A DNA stretch of 64,000 nucleotides from Pogona vitticeps (Eukaryota; Chordata; Lepidosauria; Squamata; Agamidae). The stretch spans positions 208,997,001 to 209,061,000 of the forward strand of contig NC_135786.1 of NCBI RefSeq assembly GCF_051106095.1. Reading direction: 5' to 3'. Shown here piece by piece: positions 11,633-51,954 of the stretch. Position 1 is the stretch's first letter, and each line of letters opens with the position of its first letter. The translations under genes and the position numbers were made by a program. The notes beneath the pieces are model-generated. The model was not told the origin of the DNA, did not search any database, and saw only the letters and a program-made list of their open reading frames with translations.

Positions 11633-13079
11633 CAGTGATGCCTCGTATAACGAGTGCCCCGTTTAACGATGAATTTGCATAGCGATGGCATTTTTGCCAT
11701 CGCTTTTGCGATCGCATTACGAAGTGCCTATGGGGAAAAATCGCTTTGCAATGTTTTCCCCATAGGCATCATTTCCCCCCAGCTGAGTGGCGGGAGCCTC
11801 CGAAGGAGCGCTCCCGCCACTCAGCTGGGGTAAAATGCCTGCGGTAGCCTCAGAAGGGCCCTTTGGAGGGGGCATTTTCCCCGAGCTGGGCCCCGCCGCT
11901 CAACTGGGGGAAAATGCCGGCGGTAGCCTCGGAAGGACCCTTCCGAAGGGTCCTTCCGAGCATCCGGATCCCCCCACCCTCCCACCCTACCCCCGCAGCT
12001 TGGATCTGACCCGTGGCGGCTACCTCAGCCATCGCTGGGTTAGCCGCCGCGGCTTGGATCGAAGCCGTGAGGGGAGTGGGGGGATCTGGATCGCTTTCAG
12101 GCATCCCAGCCTCGATCCCACCCGCCGCCGGTTACCCATGGCTGGGTAACCGGCCGCGGGTGGGGTCCAAGCCCGGGATGCCTGAAAGGCATCCGGACCC
12201 CCCACCCTCCCCTCGCGGCTTGGATCCGAGCCGTGGCGGCAACCCTAGCCATGGCCAGTCCGGCCATGGCTGTAGTAGCCGCCACGGCTCGGATCCAATC
12301 GGGGACTGAGGTGGGGGGAAGAAGGGAGGGAGAGCAAGCCCCGGCTGATCTCCCTTCCTGGGATCGGGGACTGAGGTGGGGGGAAGAAGGGAGGGAGAGC
12401 AAGCCCCGGCTGCTCTCCCTTCCCGGGATCGGGGACTGAGGTGGGGGGAAGAAGGGAGGGAGAGTAATCCCCGGCTGCTCTCCCTTCCCGGGATCGGGGA
12501 CTGAGATGGGGGGAATCCCGGAGGAGAGGCAAGCCCCGGCTGTGCTCCCCTCTGGGCATTGGGGACGGGTGGGTGGGAGCCCGGAGGAGAGGCAAGCCCC
12601 AGGAGGCAGGAGCCGATCCGGTCTTTTTCCCCCACCGTCGGGCGCAGCTGTCAGAGAAGCCTCCCGGTGGGGGGGGGGGGAGAGATCGGATCGGCTCCTG
12701 CCTTCTCCCCCACCACCCAGCTGCTCCCAAAGGGCTGTCCCAATGGTGCTTGCAGCAGCAGAGGAGGTGCCCGGTGGGGGAGAAGGCAGGAGCCGATCTG
12801 ACCTTTTTCCCCTACCAGGTACCTCCTCCGCTGCTGCAAGCACCGTCGGGACAGCCCTTTGGAAGAAGCTGGGTGGTGGGGAACGAAGGCAGGAACCAAT
12901 CCGATCTTTCCCCCCCACCGGGAGGCTTCTCCCAAAGCGCTGTGCCCGATGGTGGGAGAGAAAACGGATTATCCGGTTTTCAATGCATCTCTATGGGAAA
13001 ACGCGTTTCACTTAGCGATGTTTTCCCATAGCGATGTTTTTTGTGGAACCAATTAAAATCAGTAAGCGAGGCACCACTG
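11633..13079. mobile_element. Expanded Tigger/mariner-like MITE, copy 3 (about 1.45 kb)
   Basis: It has the same ends as the family (TA/CAGTGATGCCTCG... and ...GCGAGGCACCACTG/TA), but the interior is very GC-rich and much longer. It includes perfect hairpins at 11777-11830 (21-base arms) and 11928-11960 (16-base arms), a 19-base-arm palindrome at 12222-12296, five 65-base tandem units from 12301, and further inverted blocks up to 12950. Long open frames here are artefacts of GC richness. Confidence 0.8.
12301..12625. repeat. 65-bp GC-rich minisatellite inside the expanded MITE
   Basis: GGGGACTGAG or a close variant recurs at 12301, 12366, 12431, 12496 and 12561, exactly 65 bases apart. Each unit continues with a G-rich run and CAAGCCCCGGCTG. 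Later units diverge. Confidence 0.9.
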
Positions 13080-13096
13080 TATGGTGTCATATAGCC

Positions 13097-13232
13097 CACT
13101 GGTTCTTAACCTTGGGTTACTCAGGAGTTTTGGACTGCAACTCCCAGAAGCCTTCACCACCAGCTGTGCTGACTGGGGTTTCTGGGAGTTGCAGTTCAAA
13201 ATCATCCGAGTAACAAAGGTTAAGAACCACTG
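13097..13232. mobile_element. Palindromic hAT-type MITE
   Basis: Ends CACTGGTTCTTAACCTT and ...AAAGGTTAAGAACCACTG are inverted; inner arms share AACTCCCAGAA / TTCTGGGAGTT. Flanks ATATAGCC and ATATTATAGCC look like a modified 8-bp duplication. Confidence 0.75.
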
Positions 13233-13889
13233 ATATTATAGCCTATTATAAAATCCCAGAACCTTTGAAAAGACAAACTACTTCAGAGAGAGAGGGGCTT
13301 AAGGCCTATACCCAAAAAAGGGATTGATTGTATCTCCCTTCTTCAGTGGTGTTTCATTGAATTAGCAGCAAGGTACTTTTTGCTCAAAATCTCAAAATCC
13401 ATGATCAGGCAATAGCTTTTTGAGGACCAGCAAAATGTTGCAAAGCAAAGAGCAAATTTTCAAGTTTTTGAGAACATAATGAGTTTGGATGTTAAACAAT
13501 GCCAGTGGGCATTCTTGCTCTGTGTTAAGGACATAGAGTGCGCAGCTTTTGATCAGGGAAGATAAGAGGAGGTTGCTGACTTGAATAGTTTGGATTCTGT
13601 GAGGTGTTATTGCATGTTTCAAGTTGCACCTAGGGTGGCCATCACAATGGTAGAATAACAAAACATGAGAGTATAAATCCAGATAGTGTGCCTTTCTTTC
13701 TTTGTAGGCCAAATAGACATGTTCCTTGTTGAAGGTGAAATAAAAAGAAACTAGCTAGATTTTATATTAACACAAAGCTGTACATTAGTTTCCATTTATT
13801 GCTTAGGTTAAAAAAAAAGGTTAATATGAACCTAAGTAGATAAGATTGCTTGGTAACTGTTTGTTATATATTGTTTATTGGTCTGTTTT

Positions 13890-13995
13890 TGCTTTTGCCA
13901 TTTTATTTCTTTATTATACTGTTGCATTTGCTTTATTTGCCTTGCACTATTTGGGCAGTATAAAAGTTGAATAAATAAATAAATGGATAAATAAT
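13890..13995 (+). mobile_element. Probable L2/CR1-type 3' end fragment
   Basis: GGGCAGTATAAAAGTTGAATAAATAAATAAATGG resembles the 3' ends of reptile L2/CR1 LINEs and their SINEs. Nothing upstream is clear. Confidence 0.35.
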
Positions 13996-14604
13996 TTGGG
14001 GGGGGGGAGTTAACAGTGCTTATGGCATTTTAAAAGACTAATAGATAATGGCCTACAGTTCTCTAAATGCCAGTCTCACTGGGATCTGTGGGATTCACTT
14101 TTGAAAAGACACACCTGTGTTTGTGCTGGCTTTGCCCTTTAAGCTTCTGTAGGCAAGACCTTGACTTCAGATGCATGATTTCTTTTGTTGATTGGCATGT
14201 AGGTGTGTTGTGTATTTTTCTGCCTAAATATGGGCTTACAATTGGTAGTTCAACCAGTTGAACAAATTAAGATTGTGTGTTCTGTAAATGGATCTCTGAC
14301 TGCAGTACTGTACTTTTGCATAGCGAATTTATCTCTGAAGAGAGAGAAAGAACAAACTGCTGGCAATTACGGTATTTAAAGTCCTTTTTCTATATCAGTC
14401 TTATTTTCCTAATGGATGAATCTGATACTCTTCTGCAGTGGAAATCATATGCTTATTCAAGATAGCTGATCCCTTCCAGACAGCTGTATTTGAAACAATG
14501 GGTGGATTGGTACCATGTGAATGTTCTATCATCCGTTAGCCTGGGTATTTTGTGTGGCACCTTTTCCCTTAAAAGAGGGATGGGTAACTTCTGGCTCTCT
14601 AGAT

Positions 14605-14860
14605 CAGTGGTCCTCAACATTTTCTGTGTGCAGGGGGTGTGCTTGTGGATGGGTGGGGTGCGGTTATGTGCAGATGGGTCGGGTGTGCTCATGCGCATTC
14701 ATGGATGGGTGGGGTGCACTCGTGGGTGGGGCACCCATGCGTGTGGGTGGGCATACTGTGCATGCGGGGGAGAGTGCATGCGGGGGTGGGAGATCTGTCT
14801 CCGCGGCCTGATCCTGCCATGGCCATGGACTGGCACCAGGCCGGGACTTGGGGACCCCTG
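14605..14860. mobile_element. hAT-type MITE with G/T-rich core
   Basis: Ends CAGTGGTCCTCAAC and ...GGGACCCCTG, flanked by exact 8-bp duplications CTCTAGAT (14597-14604 and 14861-14868). The core is an irregular GGGTGGGGTGC-type repeat. Confidence 0.85.
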
Positions 14861-15283
14861 CTCTAGATTATGCTGGACTTTGGGTCCCATAATCTTGCAT
14901 CATGGACTAGATATGATGATTGGAATTGTTCAAGTGTTGGAAGATTGCAAGTTGCAGGCCCCTGCTTTAAAATCTAAAAACCTAACTTTATGGTCTTTGA
15001 AAGTGGGATGTGGGTTCAGGTTCTCACTTCTTCATTCCTCCCATACAACTTAGTTGGAGTTTTAGAAATGGTTCCAAGAAGAAACCCAAATGTAGTGCAT
15101 GTGTTCTGTTGAATCAGGTTTGGGGTGGGGGCAGGGAACCCGAAATTCCAGCTGTATCTCAAGGGGTTTAAGAACGTTTAGGTCTGTGTGGAATCAACCT
15201 GGAGTTGTTACAATTAGAATCTGTCATATTTTTTTTTCTTCCTTAAAGGGTGTTTGTCCATTTCGTCGCATCGAGTGCAGCAG

Positions 15284-43280
<27,997 letters not shown>

Positions 43281-44986
43281 GCAGGAGAAACGAGTCTTCA
43301 CCTCCTCTGACCCCTGCTGCCCCTGTGGGGAAATCCTGCAATGCCGGCCCCTGAAAAGTCAACAGACAGCAGCAGCTAAGAAGAGCTGTTGAGCACACTG
43401 CATAGAGCATATAAACTGTTAAGATAATCTTGATCATTTCTGGTTTGTTGCCAAAGACATCATTTTGTTTAACAGTGTGTTCTAAGGGAGACTGAAAATG
43501 GACTGTACACATACAAAAGCCATTAACAATATTCTTGCAGGAGAACAGCAAAACGTAGGTTTTTTGCTACATTTATTAGCTCTGTTGTCTGAAGGTCACA
43601 ACACAATAGCTTGCCAGTACTGATGAGTAAATACAGCAGAAGGCTTTTGTAGTGCCTTTAAAGTCTTTTGCTGCAGCCATATTAATCTCTTACTGTGGCA
43701 CAACCTTGCTTAGTACAAAATATGTAGCCACTTGGAAAGAAGTATCAAGACCAAGACAGAGCTTAATTTTTTTTTCCAAGAACACACCTTCGTTTTGTCT
43801 TTATTTTAAGTCATTTTATACTTCTTCTTGGCCGTTTCTAAATATTTGCAGCTTTGAAGCTCTGTTTCTTAAGAGTATAAAGTAGAACTGAACCATATCA
43901 AGACTTAACACATGCATTTCTATTCTTTTAGATTCAAATCATCGTCTTATAGGTGGTACCTCTCTATTGTGCACAGAGGATATAAATATGGTTAGGATTT
44001 CTTCATATTATAGAAGATAACTATATAAAGTAATACCATACCATTTACCTGTTTACGAGAAAACCCTGCAATGTGCCAGTGAGGAATGACTGTTCTGCTT
44101 TGCTTTTTTAAAAATCACTTGTATAGCTTACATGCAGAAGCAGTCTGTATGATACTGAATATGTGTCACACACACCCCCTATTTTTATATTGTCTTGGTT
44201 TAGCTGGTTCCAAGATGGCTCTGTCATCTTTGTTTTGTAATCCAGAATTATGTCTGCTTCACCTAAATCTCCTGGACTCCAGCTGGCCCTGTTAGACAAA
44301 AAAATCTTCTTGGGTTGTTGTTGTTGTTTTTAATTCAAGGTCCAGTGTATTCTTGAGGTCAACTTTTTCTTTGGTTTCAGTTTCTTTGTTGATGGCTAAG
44401 GAGTTTCTCCCTGAGTTTCACTTCCCTTACTATTTTTTTCAGCCCCCCCCCCAGAAGCTGTATTTTATTGTTTGAAGTGTCATTGATCAGCGCCATGTTT
44501 GCCTAATATTTCTGTTCTTGTATGTAGTTAGTGAAATGGATCAGGTTGATCTGTCAGCAAGAATGTGGGATGTGTAATATGACATATTATGCAGAGCAGT
44601 TATAGACGCCAGAAAAACAAAATCAGTGCAAATAGTGTAGCTCACAAAACGAGGTATATGCCTTTCTCTCACGCTGAAATCACCTGCCTTCAAGCTCCAT
44701 CCTTTGTCTCTGTATCAACTCGTTTGTAGGTTCTAATGGATGTCTATTAGGTTGCTAATTTATTGATTGTGTCTAATAAATGCCATAAGCAGTTTGCTAA
44801 AAGGTGATTTATTTTAAAATAGCAGCTGCTGCTTGAATTGAAAATGCTATTTCCATTAGGTATGTATTGTATATTGAACAGTGTCTTCAGTGGGTCTTTT
44901 GTAGCAGCCCATTGAAAACTTTTCATTCCTAAACATTACAAGCTTTTAGGAAAATATTTTATGTAGATCTTTTTACTGGAAACCAA

Positions 44987-44992
44987 AATAAA
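44987..44992 (+). terminator. Candidate CPNE3 polyadenylation signal
   Basis: AATAAA about 1.7 kb after the CPNE3 stop, with TGTGTTG-type sequence about 30 bases downstream. Another AATAAA is at 44775. Which one is used cannot be told from sequence. Confidence 0.45.
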
Positions 44993-45426
44993 ATGTGGCC
45001 TTTGAGATCTGAAAATGTGTTGTAAAGTAAGCTATTTCATAATCAGGATTATTTAGCAGATTGTGGCCTCATTCCAACAGGATATTAGCCTAACTATCTT
45101 AATTTGTACAGTCTTCTATCATCTCATGGTAGATGCTGTTTGGCTCATATCCTACAATTTATGTTGACTTTTGAACATACTGCAGTGTTGTTGTTTTTTA
45201 ATAACATTCCTAGATACAATATTTCAAGAGGAAAACCTCTGAAATAGTAATATTTACTTAAATATCCTTTAAATTTTTACTTAAATATCCTTTAAATATA
45301 GGTTGCTTCACTTCTTTATTCAGACCTGGCAACACATTAGCACCACCTTGTGGTAGAACCGGTTACTACTTGTAAGGAAAAAAACTTTTTCTGGCTCTGG
45401 TTTTTCAAAGCAAATTACCTTTTATA

Positions 45427-45432
45427 AATAAA
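45427..45432 (+). terminator. Candidate distal CPNE3 polyadenylation signal
   Basis: AATAAA followed at once by GTATGTGGTCTGTATCTG, a good GT-rich downstream element. It would give a 3' UTR of about 2.2 kb. Confidence 0.45.
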
Positions 45433-45729
45433 GTATGTGGTCTGTATCTGCAATATATTGTTTGTACAATATTATTCTTTGTACTTGCTGATCAAGTTGA
45501 CTTCAGATGTGACATGATCTTCGTGCCATATAATACAATATATTAAACTCAACTTACATCTCAACAGTTCTACTGTCTTTTGTTGTCATTTCTAGCATTG
45601 AAGATGTATTTCCTGATCAATTTTTTTATACATATATAAAAAGGGTTTGGACAGATACCCTTGAGACTATTTTGTATTCTAACATTCCTTATATGACCAG
45701 CCAGTGTTCCACTTCCATGGGATGGGAAT

Positions 45730-45880
45730 GGCTGGATAGGTCAGTGGTTTAAGCATCTGTCTGTGGAGCCAGAGGTTGGGAGTTCAATTCCCACTGTTCC
45801 TCTTTGACAAGGCAGGGCTCCATGATCCATAGGGTCCCTTCCTGCTCTTCAGTTCTGAGAGTATTGTGATTATTATGATT
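45730..45880 (+). mobile_element. tRNA-derived SINE ('GGATAGCTCAGTGG' family), copy 2
   Basis: GGCTGGATAGGTCAGTGG (A box), GGTTGGGAGTTCAATTCCC (B box), and the tail GATCCATAGGGTCCCTTCC then TCAGTTCTGAGAG and a GATTATTATGAT end. Confidence 0.8.
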
Positions 45881-46189
45881 TGGCTTTTTCCTCCTCTCCC
45901 ATTTGCAGCCCATTTTGACCTCTCTCAGACCTGCTCCCAGATAAGAGACCCTTGGTGAGGTGTGGACTGTGGAGCAAGAAGCAGGGCAATAGAATAACAC
46001 CCATCTTAATTGAACAGAAAAGCAAGTTAGGATCTACTGGGTTTTTACAAGCTCGCCATCCTTTTGGTCAAATAGAGCAATGTTGATATTTTGGGGAACG
46101 GAAGAAAATAAGAACCCAGGCATGCAGCTATGAAGCTAAACAGTAGCATGTCACATTTTATGTTTTCTTTTATACAGAGTTTCTAGTGG

Positions 46190-46415
46190 CAAAAACATGG
46201 AGGGCTTTAAAAGGAGACTGGACAGATTTATTCATGAGGACCAGGGCTTGTGGTGCCTCTTTGACAGGGATGGTAATAGATGTTTGTTCCACCACCAGAG
46301 GCAGCCATTCTTCTCCAGTTCTTTTTAGATCATGAGTTGCTGTTGATCACAGTGTGAGCAGAATGTTGGGCTAGAAAGACCTTCTGTCTGATCCACCATC
46401 ATTCTTCTTATGCCT
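46190..46415 (+). mobile_element. Unclassified interspersed repeat (LINE-like 3' part)
   Basis: GGGCTTTAAAAGGAGACTGG ... GGTCTGATCC-type end (here GTCTGATCCACCATCATTC, then TTCTTATG). I recognise this as a widespread reptile repeat but cannot assign the family. Confidence 0.45.
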
Positions 46416-46746
46416 TGGTACCATGGTGCTTAGCACTACACTCGCAACTGAGTGCCCTATTTTTGCTCTGATAAAGATCAGGGTGTTTGGATTGAAACCA
46501 AGCATCAGAAGTCATTCTTGCCATTGTTTTACACTAGACATGGATTCCAAACCCTTTTTGAGAGCAGCTAATAACCAGAACAGTGATCTAATGTAGTTCT
46601 AGCACAATGTATGGTTTTTAGAGCAACAGACTTGGCGAAGTACTAGAAGTGGAGCTCAGTCTTGGCAGCTCTGATCAGTGCTGGTTTGTCAGCATACAGA
46701 TGTAGATACATGACCCCCTTTCCAAATTAGCTTTGCCTACAATGAT

Positions 46747-47032
46747 AGGTAAAGGTAAAGGTTTCCCTTGACAATTTTTGTCCAGTCGTGTTCGACTCTA
46801 GCGGGCGGTGCTCATCCCCGTTTCCAAGCCACAGAGCCAGCGTTTGTCCGAAGACAATTTTTCCGTGGTCACGTGGCCAGTGCGACTTAGACACGGAACG
46901 CTGTTACCTTCCCACCAAGGTGGTCCCTATTTATCTACTCGCATTTACATACTTTCGAACCGCTAGGTTGGTGGGAGCTGGGACAAGCGACGGGCGCTCG
47001 CTCCATCACGTGGATTCGATCTTACGACTGCT
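46747..47032 (-). mobile_element. Sauria-type SINE, copy 2 (5' truncated)
   Basis: Minus-strand BovB-like tail CTAGAGTCGAACACGACTGG, body with GATAAATAGGGACCACC, and a head cut at GCAGTCGTAAGATCGAATCC. Similar to the copies at 11258 and 55808. Confidence 0.85.
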
Positions 47033-48610
47033 TGCTTGTTCCAATTTTAAAAAGAGATGATAGTGATTTTTTTTAGTGGCACTAGAGGAGCAGCTGATGG
47101 GGGCTATGGAAGGAATGAATCAGCATTAAAGAAATATGTGTTGGGACAGGATGGAGGCTCTGAGGGAAGTTTTTTTTTTTTTTGCAACTTCCAAGAATCC
47201 TTTTGCACCTAAAAAATCCCATGGTGAATATCAGCAGAGTTTTTGCTGCTAGAGAGTGCATAGGGCAAGAGTTAGGTAATCTCAGTTAACGCTGAATGAA
47301 AATAGGAAGTTGTATTTTGATTTGCTTTTTAGTCAACCTTGTTTGCATCTTAGGAACATTATTCACATTAAATTCAACATTTCTTCTGTTTCAGTGCTTG
47401 CTGATGAAAGCTAATGTCAGCTGCAATGGTTCCTAACTCTAGTTCGTATATTTTTACACTACAGTTGTTTGTCTACCTAGTTCTAGTTCAAATGATATTT
47501 ATGCTGTACGTGTCTATCCATTTAATGATTCCATTTTACTTTAATTTGAATTTAAATAATTCCATTTTACTTTAATTTGAAATTACTTTAAAAATAGGCT
47601 TTTGTTATGTATAAATTTACCTTTTAATTGTTCTCCCAATGCCATTATTGGCATCCTCAGAATTTTAGTAAGGTTGTTTAAAACCTAAATTGATCCCTGG
47701 TAGCTGAGGTATAAGTTCTGTTGTAGGAAATAGACACACACTCTGTACCTGAACAGCCTCGAGACTATCCATCCCTCTTCTTCACCACCGCCACAAAGAT
47801 GTAGATTTAATGACTTACCCCTCACATAGGATGCTAACATATAAGGTGTCTTATAACTGCACTATCTTGGATGTATGACCTCCAAATGTAATAATTATGC
47901 TTGTCCTCTTGAAGCTATTTGTACTTGTTTCCCTGCTGTCTTCTGGACATACCTTCAACCTGGGTGATATTGAGAAAGAGTTGCACATTCCCTTCTCATA
48001 ATTAGTCATATTTTTGTCTTGAGTGTTTCTATAGTAAGCATACTGTACATAAAAGAATCTTCACTGTGTCAGTAATTTAGACCAATATGGTCTAATGGAA
48101 CCTGAACCCTTTTCAAAATTCATGGACAAACTGATGCAGAGTAATCTAACCTTGTAATTACTACGGTGTTAGAACGTTCTTATCAGACAGAAAAATGCCT
48201 GTGATACCATCCTAACCTAAAGTTCGAGAAAGCAAAAGGTGTCCTGAGCAGTTAAAACAAGGGGTTTTGCCTCAGCTGGGAAGTGGCAGCAAGGGATTGG
48301 TAGAAAGATTTGTGTCTGCGATCTGCATGCCCTGTGGCATCTCCCAAGCTAATCTGACGTATCCATGTGTGACGGAGGATCCTCTCCTATGCCACGGTTG
48401 AAGAGTCAAAATGTCAGTCCAGTTGGCTTTTGTAGATAGAGTGAACAGAGGACACCTCCTTTTCACCTCTGTGTTAAACAGGTAGCCTAGGTTAAAGCCT
48501 AGAGGATGGCCCATGACTCAATTGCAAAAAGAGTGTTTTGCCCAAGAAAGTGAAAACAGATATCGCTAGGCTACACCTCTGGGTATCTTTGATTTAAAAG
48601 ACACTGAGTA

Positions 48611-49354
48611 CAGTGGTGCCTCATCTTACAAACTTAATTGGTTCCAGAACTCCAGTCGTAACTTGAAATGGTCGTAAGTCGAAGCACCATTTCCCTTTGA
48701 AATGCAATTAATCCATTCTGGCCGAAGAAAAAAATCACACACACCCCAAAAAAATAACTGCAAGACCCATCGGAAACATGATTAATTCATTCCATCTGAA
48801 GGGGAGGGGGAGAAAAGCAAGCAAAGCATGCAAGACCCATTGGAAATGCAAAAAAGCAAAGCAGTAAGCAGGCAAAGTGTGCAAGACCCATCAGAAATGC
48901 AAAAAAGCAAAGAAAAAAGCAAGCAAACTCTGCAAGACCCATTGGAAATGGGGAAGGAATCCAAAAAGTATGCAAAACCCCCAAGACCCATTGGAAATGG
49001 GGGGGAAATACCAAAATACCTGCCAAGACCCATCACAGCACAGAAACATACCCCCCCAGCCCAAAACCACACTGCAAAACCCACCCAGAACAGTTTTTTA
49101 AAAGCAGAAAGCAGACCTTATCTTACCAGGCAGTCCGAAGCCTCCTCCAATCTCACTCACTCTAACCGTTGGGGCGAAAGAGCTACGAAGAAGCAGTCTC
49201 TTCACCTACCAACGGTTAGCAATTTGAATTTATTGCCTTTTTCTGTTCATAACTGGAAGCTCTGGCCTCAAGTCAAAGCAAAATTTTGCAGCCGGAGCTG
49301 GTTGTAACTCAAAATGATCGTAAGTCAGGACATTTGTAAGCCTAGACACCACTG
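48611..49354. mobile_element. Long TA-flanked MITE with purine-rich tandem array, copy 2
   Basis: TA/CAGTGGTGCCTCATCTTACA to TTTGTAAGCCTAGACACCACTG/TA. The core (about 48765-49030) repeats CAAGACCCATTGGAAATG with A-rich spacers. It shares GGGCGAAAGAGCTAC and AGCAATTTGAATT with the copy at 20393. Confidence 0.85.
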
Positions 49355-50792
49355 TATATGAAATTTGTTATAGAGGAGGTGCTTATCTGTCTTCTAGCTC
49401 AATATTCCAGTTGCTCAGTGGACATTTATGCAGAAACTGTGTTTCCAGGAACAAGGACAACTGCTGCGGTCGCATTAATTACCCTCACAAGGCATGGGAC
49501 AAAAGGCAGAACTCCAAGCTCCTGATTTATATGAGCAAGAAATTGGGCACATTTGCTAATATGTTAGTAGTCCTACAGCAACTTTTTCCTGAGTTGCAGC
49601 ATTGCCAAAGACATTTAAGACTCAAGCGCTCCTGAGAAAGGACATCTAGTGTCAGAACTAACTGATGTCCTCTTCCTGGGATCCTCTCCCTAATCTGATG
49701 ACATTAGAGCCAAAAAAAAAGGCTCATAAAGCAACCAATCGCATTTAAAACAGCTCACTTAGGGAGGAAGTGACCTTTCTGCCAGCAGTGATTTATTAGC
49801 CAAGGAGGAAACGAAACGGGACTGCTACTCTGGAGGCTTGGTGCTCTAAATGAAATAGTGGCTCCGGATGGAAAGCCATAAGGAAGAGACTCTAGTGGGA
49901 GACTAATACGGGCTCTTTCCCCCATCTTGCCACTCCCCAAGGGCTACGTGAGTTTCTTCCATGCTTTGCGAGAGGACTTTAGGTGCTGTGAAGAAATCGG
50001 CTCAGGAAACTGATTACACCAGTATGAAATCACCAGCCGAAAGCACAGATGGACACGTTTCTTATCCCAGGACATATATGACCAAGCCATATATATTATA
50101 CTGTATACCCTTTCTTTCTCAGGAACACCTACACCCAAACAGATACAGTTCCCGGAATCACCCATTACCAAACACTCACAATAAGCCTCACTTTTTTTTC
50201 CCAGGATCGCCCGATACGTGAGACTCCAGCATGCACTTCCACCCATCCATCCTCAGAGTCACACATTCCATTCATTACACGCCAGTTGTCCTTCAGCTAC
50301 TGACTCTCCACGTCTGCCCCCAGGCTTGCCAAGGAGTGACAGGTCTTCTTTCCTTTAAGGCAGTTTGTTGTGGGACTCGGTGGGCTTGCTGCAACAGCGA
50401 AGAACTAGTCTCCAGGTATCTGCTCTTTTTTTATTTTCTTCTAAGTGAGTGTGGGTCATAGAGTCATGGACCTTAACCCATAAAGAACACTAAGAATTTC
50501 TCAGATCAAGAGTGTGACTGACAAAGAAGCACTAAGACGAATGACAGAAAAAACATAAAACATGTAAAATGCAGAAAGGTAGGCTAGTTCGTTCATGTAA
50601 CGAAAAATGATAAATACAGACTGCTAAAGCCAATGATTTAAATGGAAAAGAAGCACAAGAAGGAATAGAAACATACTGGCCAGAAAGCTTTGGAAACTGC
50701 TCTGGAAATAACATAACATAGTAGCCTGAATTTCTGCAGATCCCAAAAAAGCATAACTTTCGGAAGTGAATTGGTTCCATTAAGAAATCTCC

Positions 50793-51047
50793 ATATTTAT
50801 TTATTTATTTATTTATTTATTGGACTTATATACCGCCCCATAGCGCTACAAGCACTCTCCGGGCGGTTTACAATTTTAATTATACAGGCTACACATTGCC
50901 CCCCCAGCAAGCTGGGTACTCATTTTACCGACCTCGGAAGGATGGAAGGCTGAGTCAACCTTGAGCCGGCTACCTGGGATTTGAACCCCAGGTCGTGAGC
51001 ACAGTTTTAGCTGCAGTACAGCGTTTTAACCACTGCACCACGAGGCG
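50793..51047 (-). mobile_element. tRNA-derived SINE with L2/CR1-type tail, copy 3
   Basis: Minus strand: GCGCCTCGTGGTGCAGTGG head, GGGGTTCAAATCCCAGG B box, TGAGTACCCAGCTTGCTGG body, ACCGCCCGGAGAGTGCTTG and an (AAAT)n tail. The best preserved copy of this family here. Confidence 0.88.
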
Positions 51048-51085
51048 CCTACTGAGCCGCATGACTTGGCATGCAACAGATAATG

Positions 51086-51380
51086 TTTGTTTGTTCAGTC
51101 GTTTAGTCGTGTCCGACTCTTCGTGACCCCATGGACCAGAGCACACCAGGCCCTCCTATCTTCCACCGCCTCCCGGAGTTGTGTCAAATTCATGTTGGTC
51201 GCTTCGATGACACTGTCCAACCATCTCATCCTCGGTCATCCCCTTCTCCTCTTGCCTTCACACTTTCCCAACGTCAAAGTCTTTTCCAAGGAGTCTTCTC
51301 TTCTCATGAGATGGCCAAAGTACTGGAGCCTCAGCTTCAGGATCTGTCCTTCCAATGAGCACTCGGGGTTGATTTCCTTG
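51086..51380 (-). mobile_element. BovB LINE 3' end with exact target-site duplication
   Basis: Minus strand 295-base BovB tail ending GAGTCGGACACGACTAAACG; heavily 5'-truncated. Exact 12-bp duplications CAACAGATAATG flank it (51074-51085 and 51381-51392). Confidence 0.93.
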
Positions 51381-51954
51381 CAACAGATAATGCCTATGGA
51401 TATATCTCAATTTATGGCATTTGTGTATAAAATTACATTGCTGATGTAACGGCAACGGGATTTCAGCCAACGATTTGGAGCCACATCCCAAATTATAATA
51501 GTTATGATGATGCCCAGCCTCTGGTAGGAAATAAGGAAGCAGCAGCAGCAACATGTGGTCTCTTCGCTCCCATTATGGAGAAATTTGCACATGAGAAATG
51601 AAGAGATATAAGTACTGGATACAATGAATGAATTGTATAAATATTCTGCGACTATTATTGTTATTAACATACAGGACTGGTATATTACATTCACCTTCTA
51701 AAGCATGGTTTATATTTATGGTTCCCCAGTAACATTTCAGCCAAGCTGCTTAACAGATATTTCTAATTCATGACAAACATGGCTAAAAACATAACAGAGC
51801 ATACAGCAAGTTAAAAAACACACATGTAAAACACATCAGTAAATAAAAAGACTGTGTTCATCTAATTAATAGCCCTTTCCATAGCATCCCAGTGTAATTG
51901 GCAAAGGCCAGTCTGAGTGATTTTTTTCTAAACTACAGATATTTGCTGTTATTT

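Larger units (their letters stand above)
7768..15248. other. CPNE3 intron 1 (5' boundary uncertain)
   Basis: Long first intron. Its centre (10517-13232) is a cluster of five transposons; other pieces are at 9360-9487, 13890-13995 and 14605-14860. The stretches 7971-9359, 9488-10516, 13233-13890 and 14869-15248 hold no gene that I can see; 8353-8475 and 10449-10500 include short scraps of a repeat with GTGGCACCTT. Confidence 0.6.
43281..45450 (+). other. CPNE3: CPNE3 3' untranslated region (end uncertain)
   Basis: No coding sequence or obvious transposon is seen between the CPNE3 stop and about 45.45 kb. AT-rich sequence holds several AATAAA hexamers; the best placed are at 44987 and 45427, each followed by GT-rich sequence. 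Mammalian CPNE3 has a long 3' UTR, so a length of 1.7-2.2 kb is reasonable, but this is inferred. Confidence 0.55.

Noticed and set aside
11787-13031. Several long overlapping frames on both strands, up to 273 codons
   Set aside because: They lie in a GC-rich, palindromic MITE core where stop codons are rare by composition; no conserved domain.
14490-15053. 187-codon Gly/Trp/Cys-rich frame
   Set aside because: It spans the G/T-rich core of a hAT MITE and has no domain.
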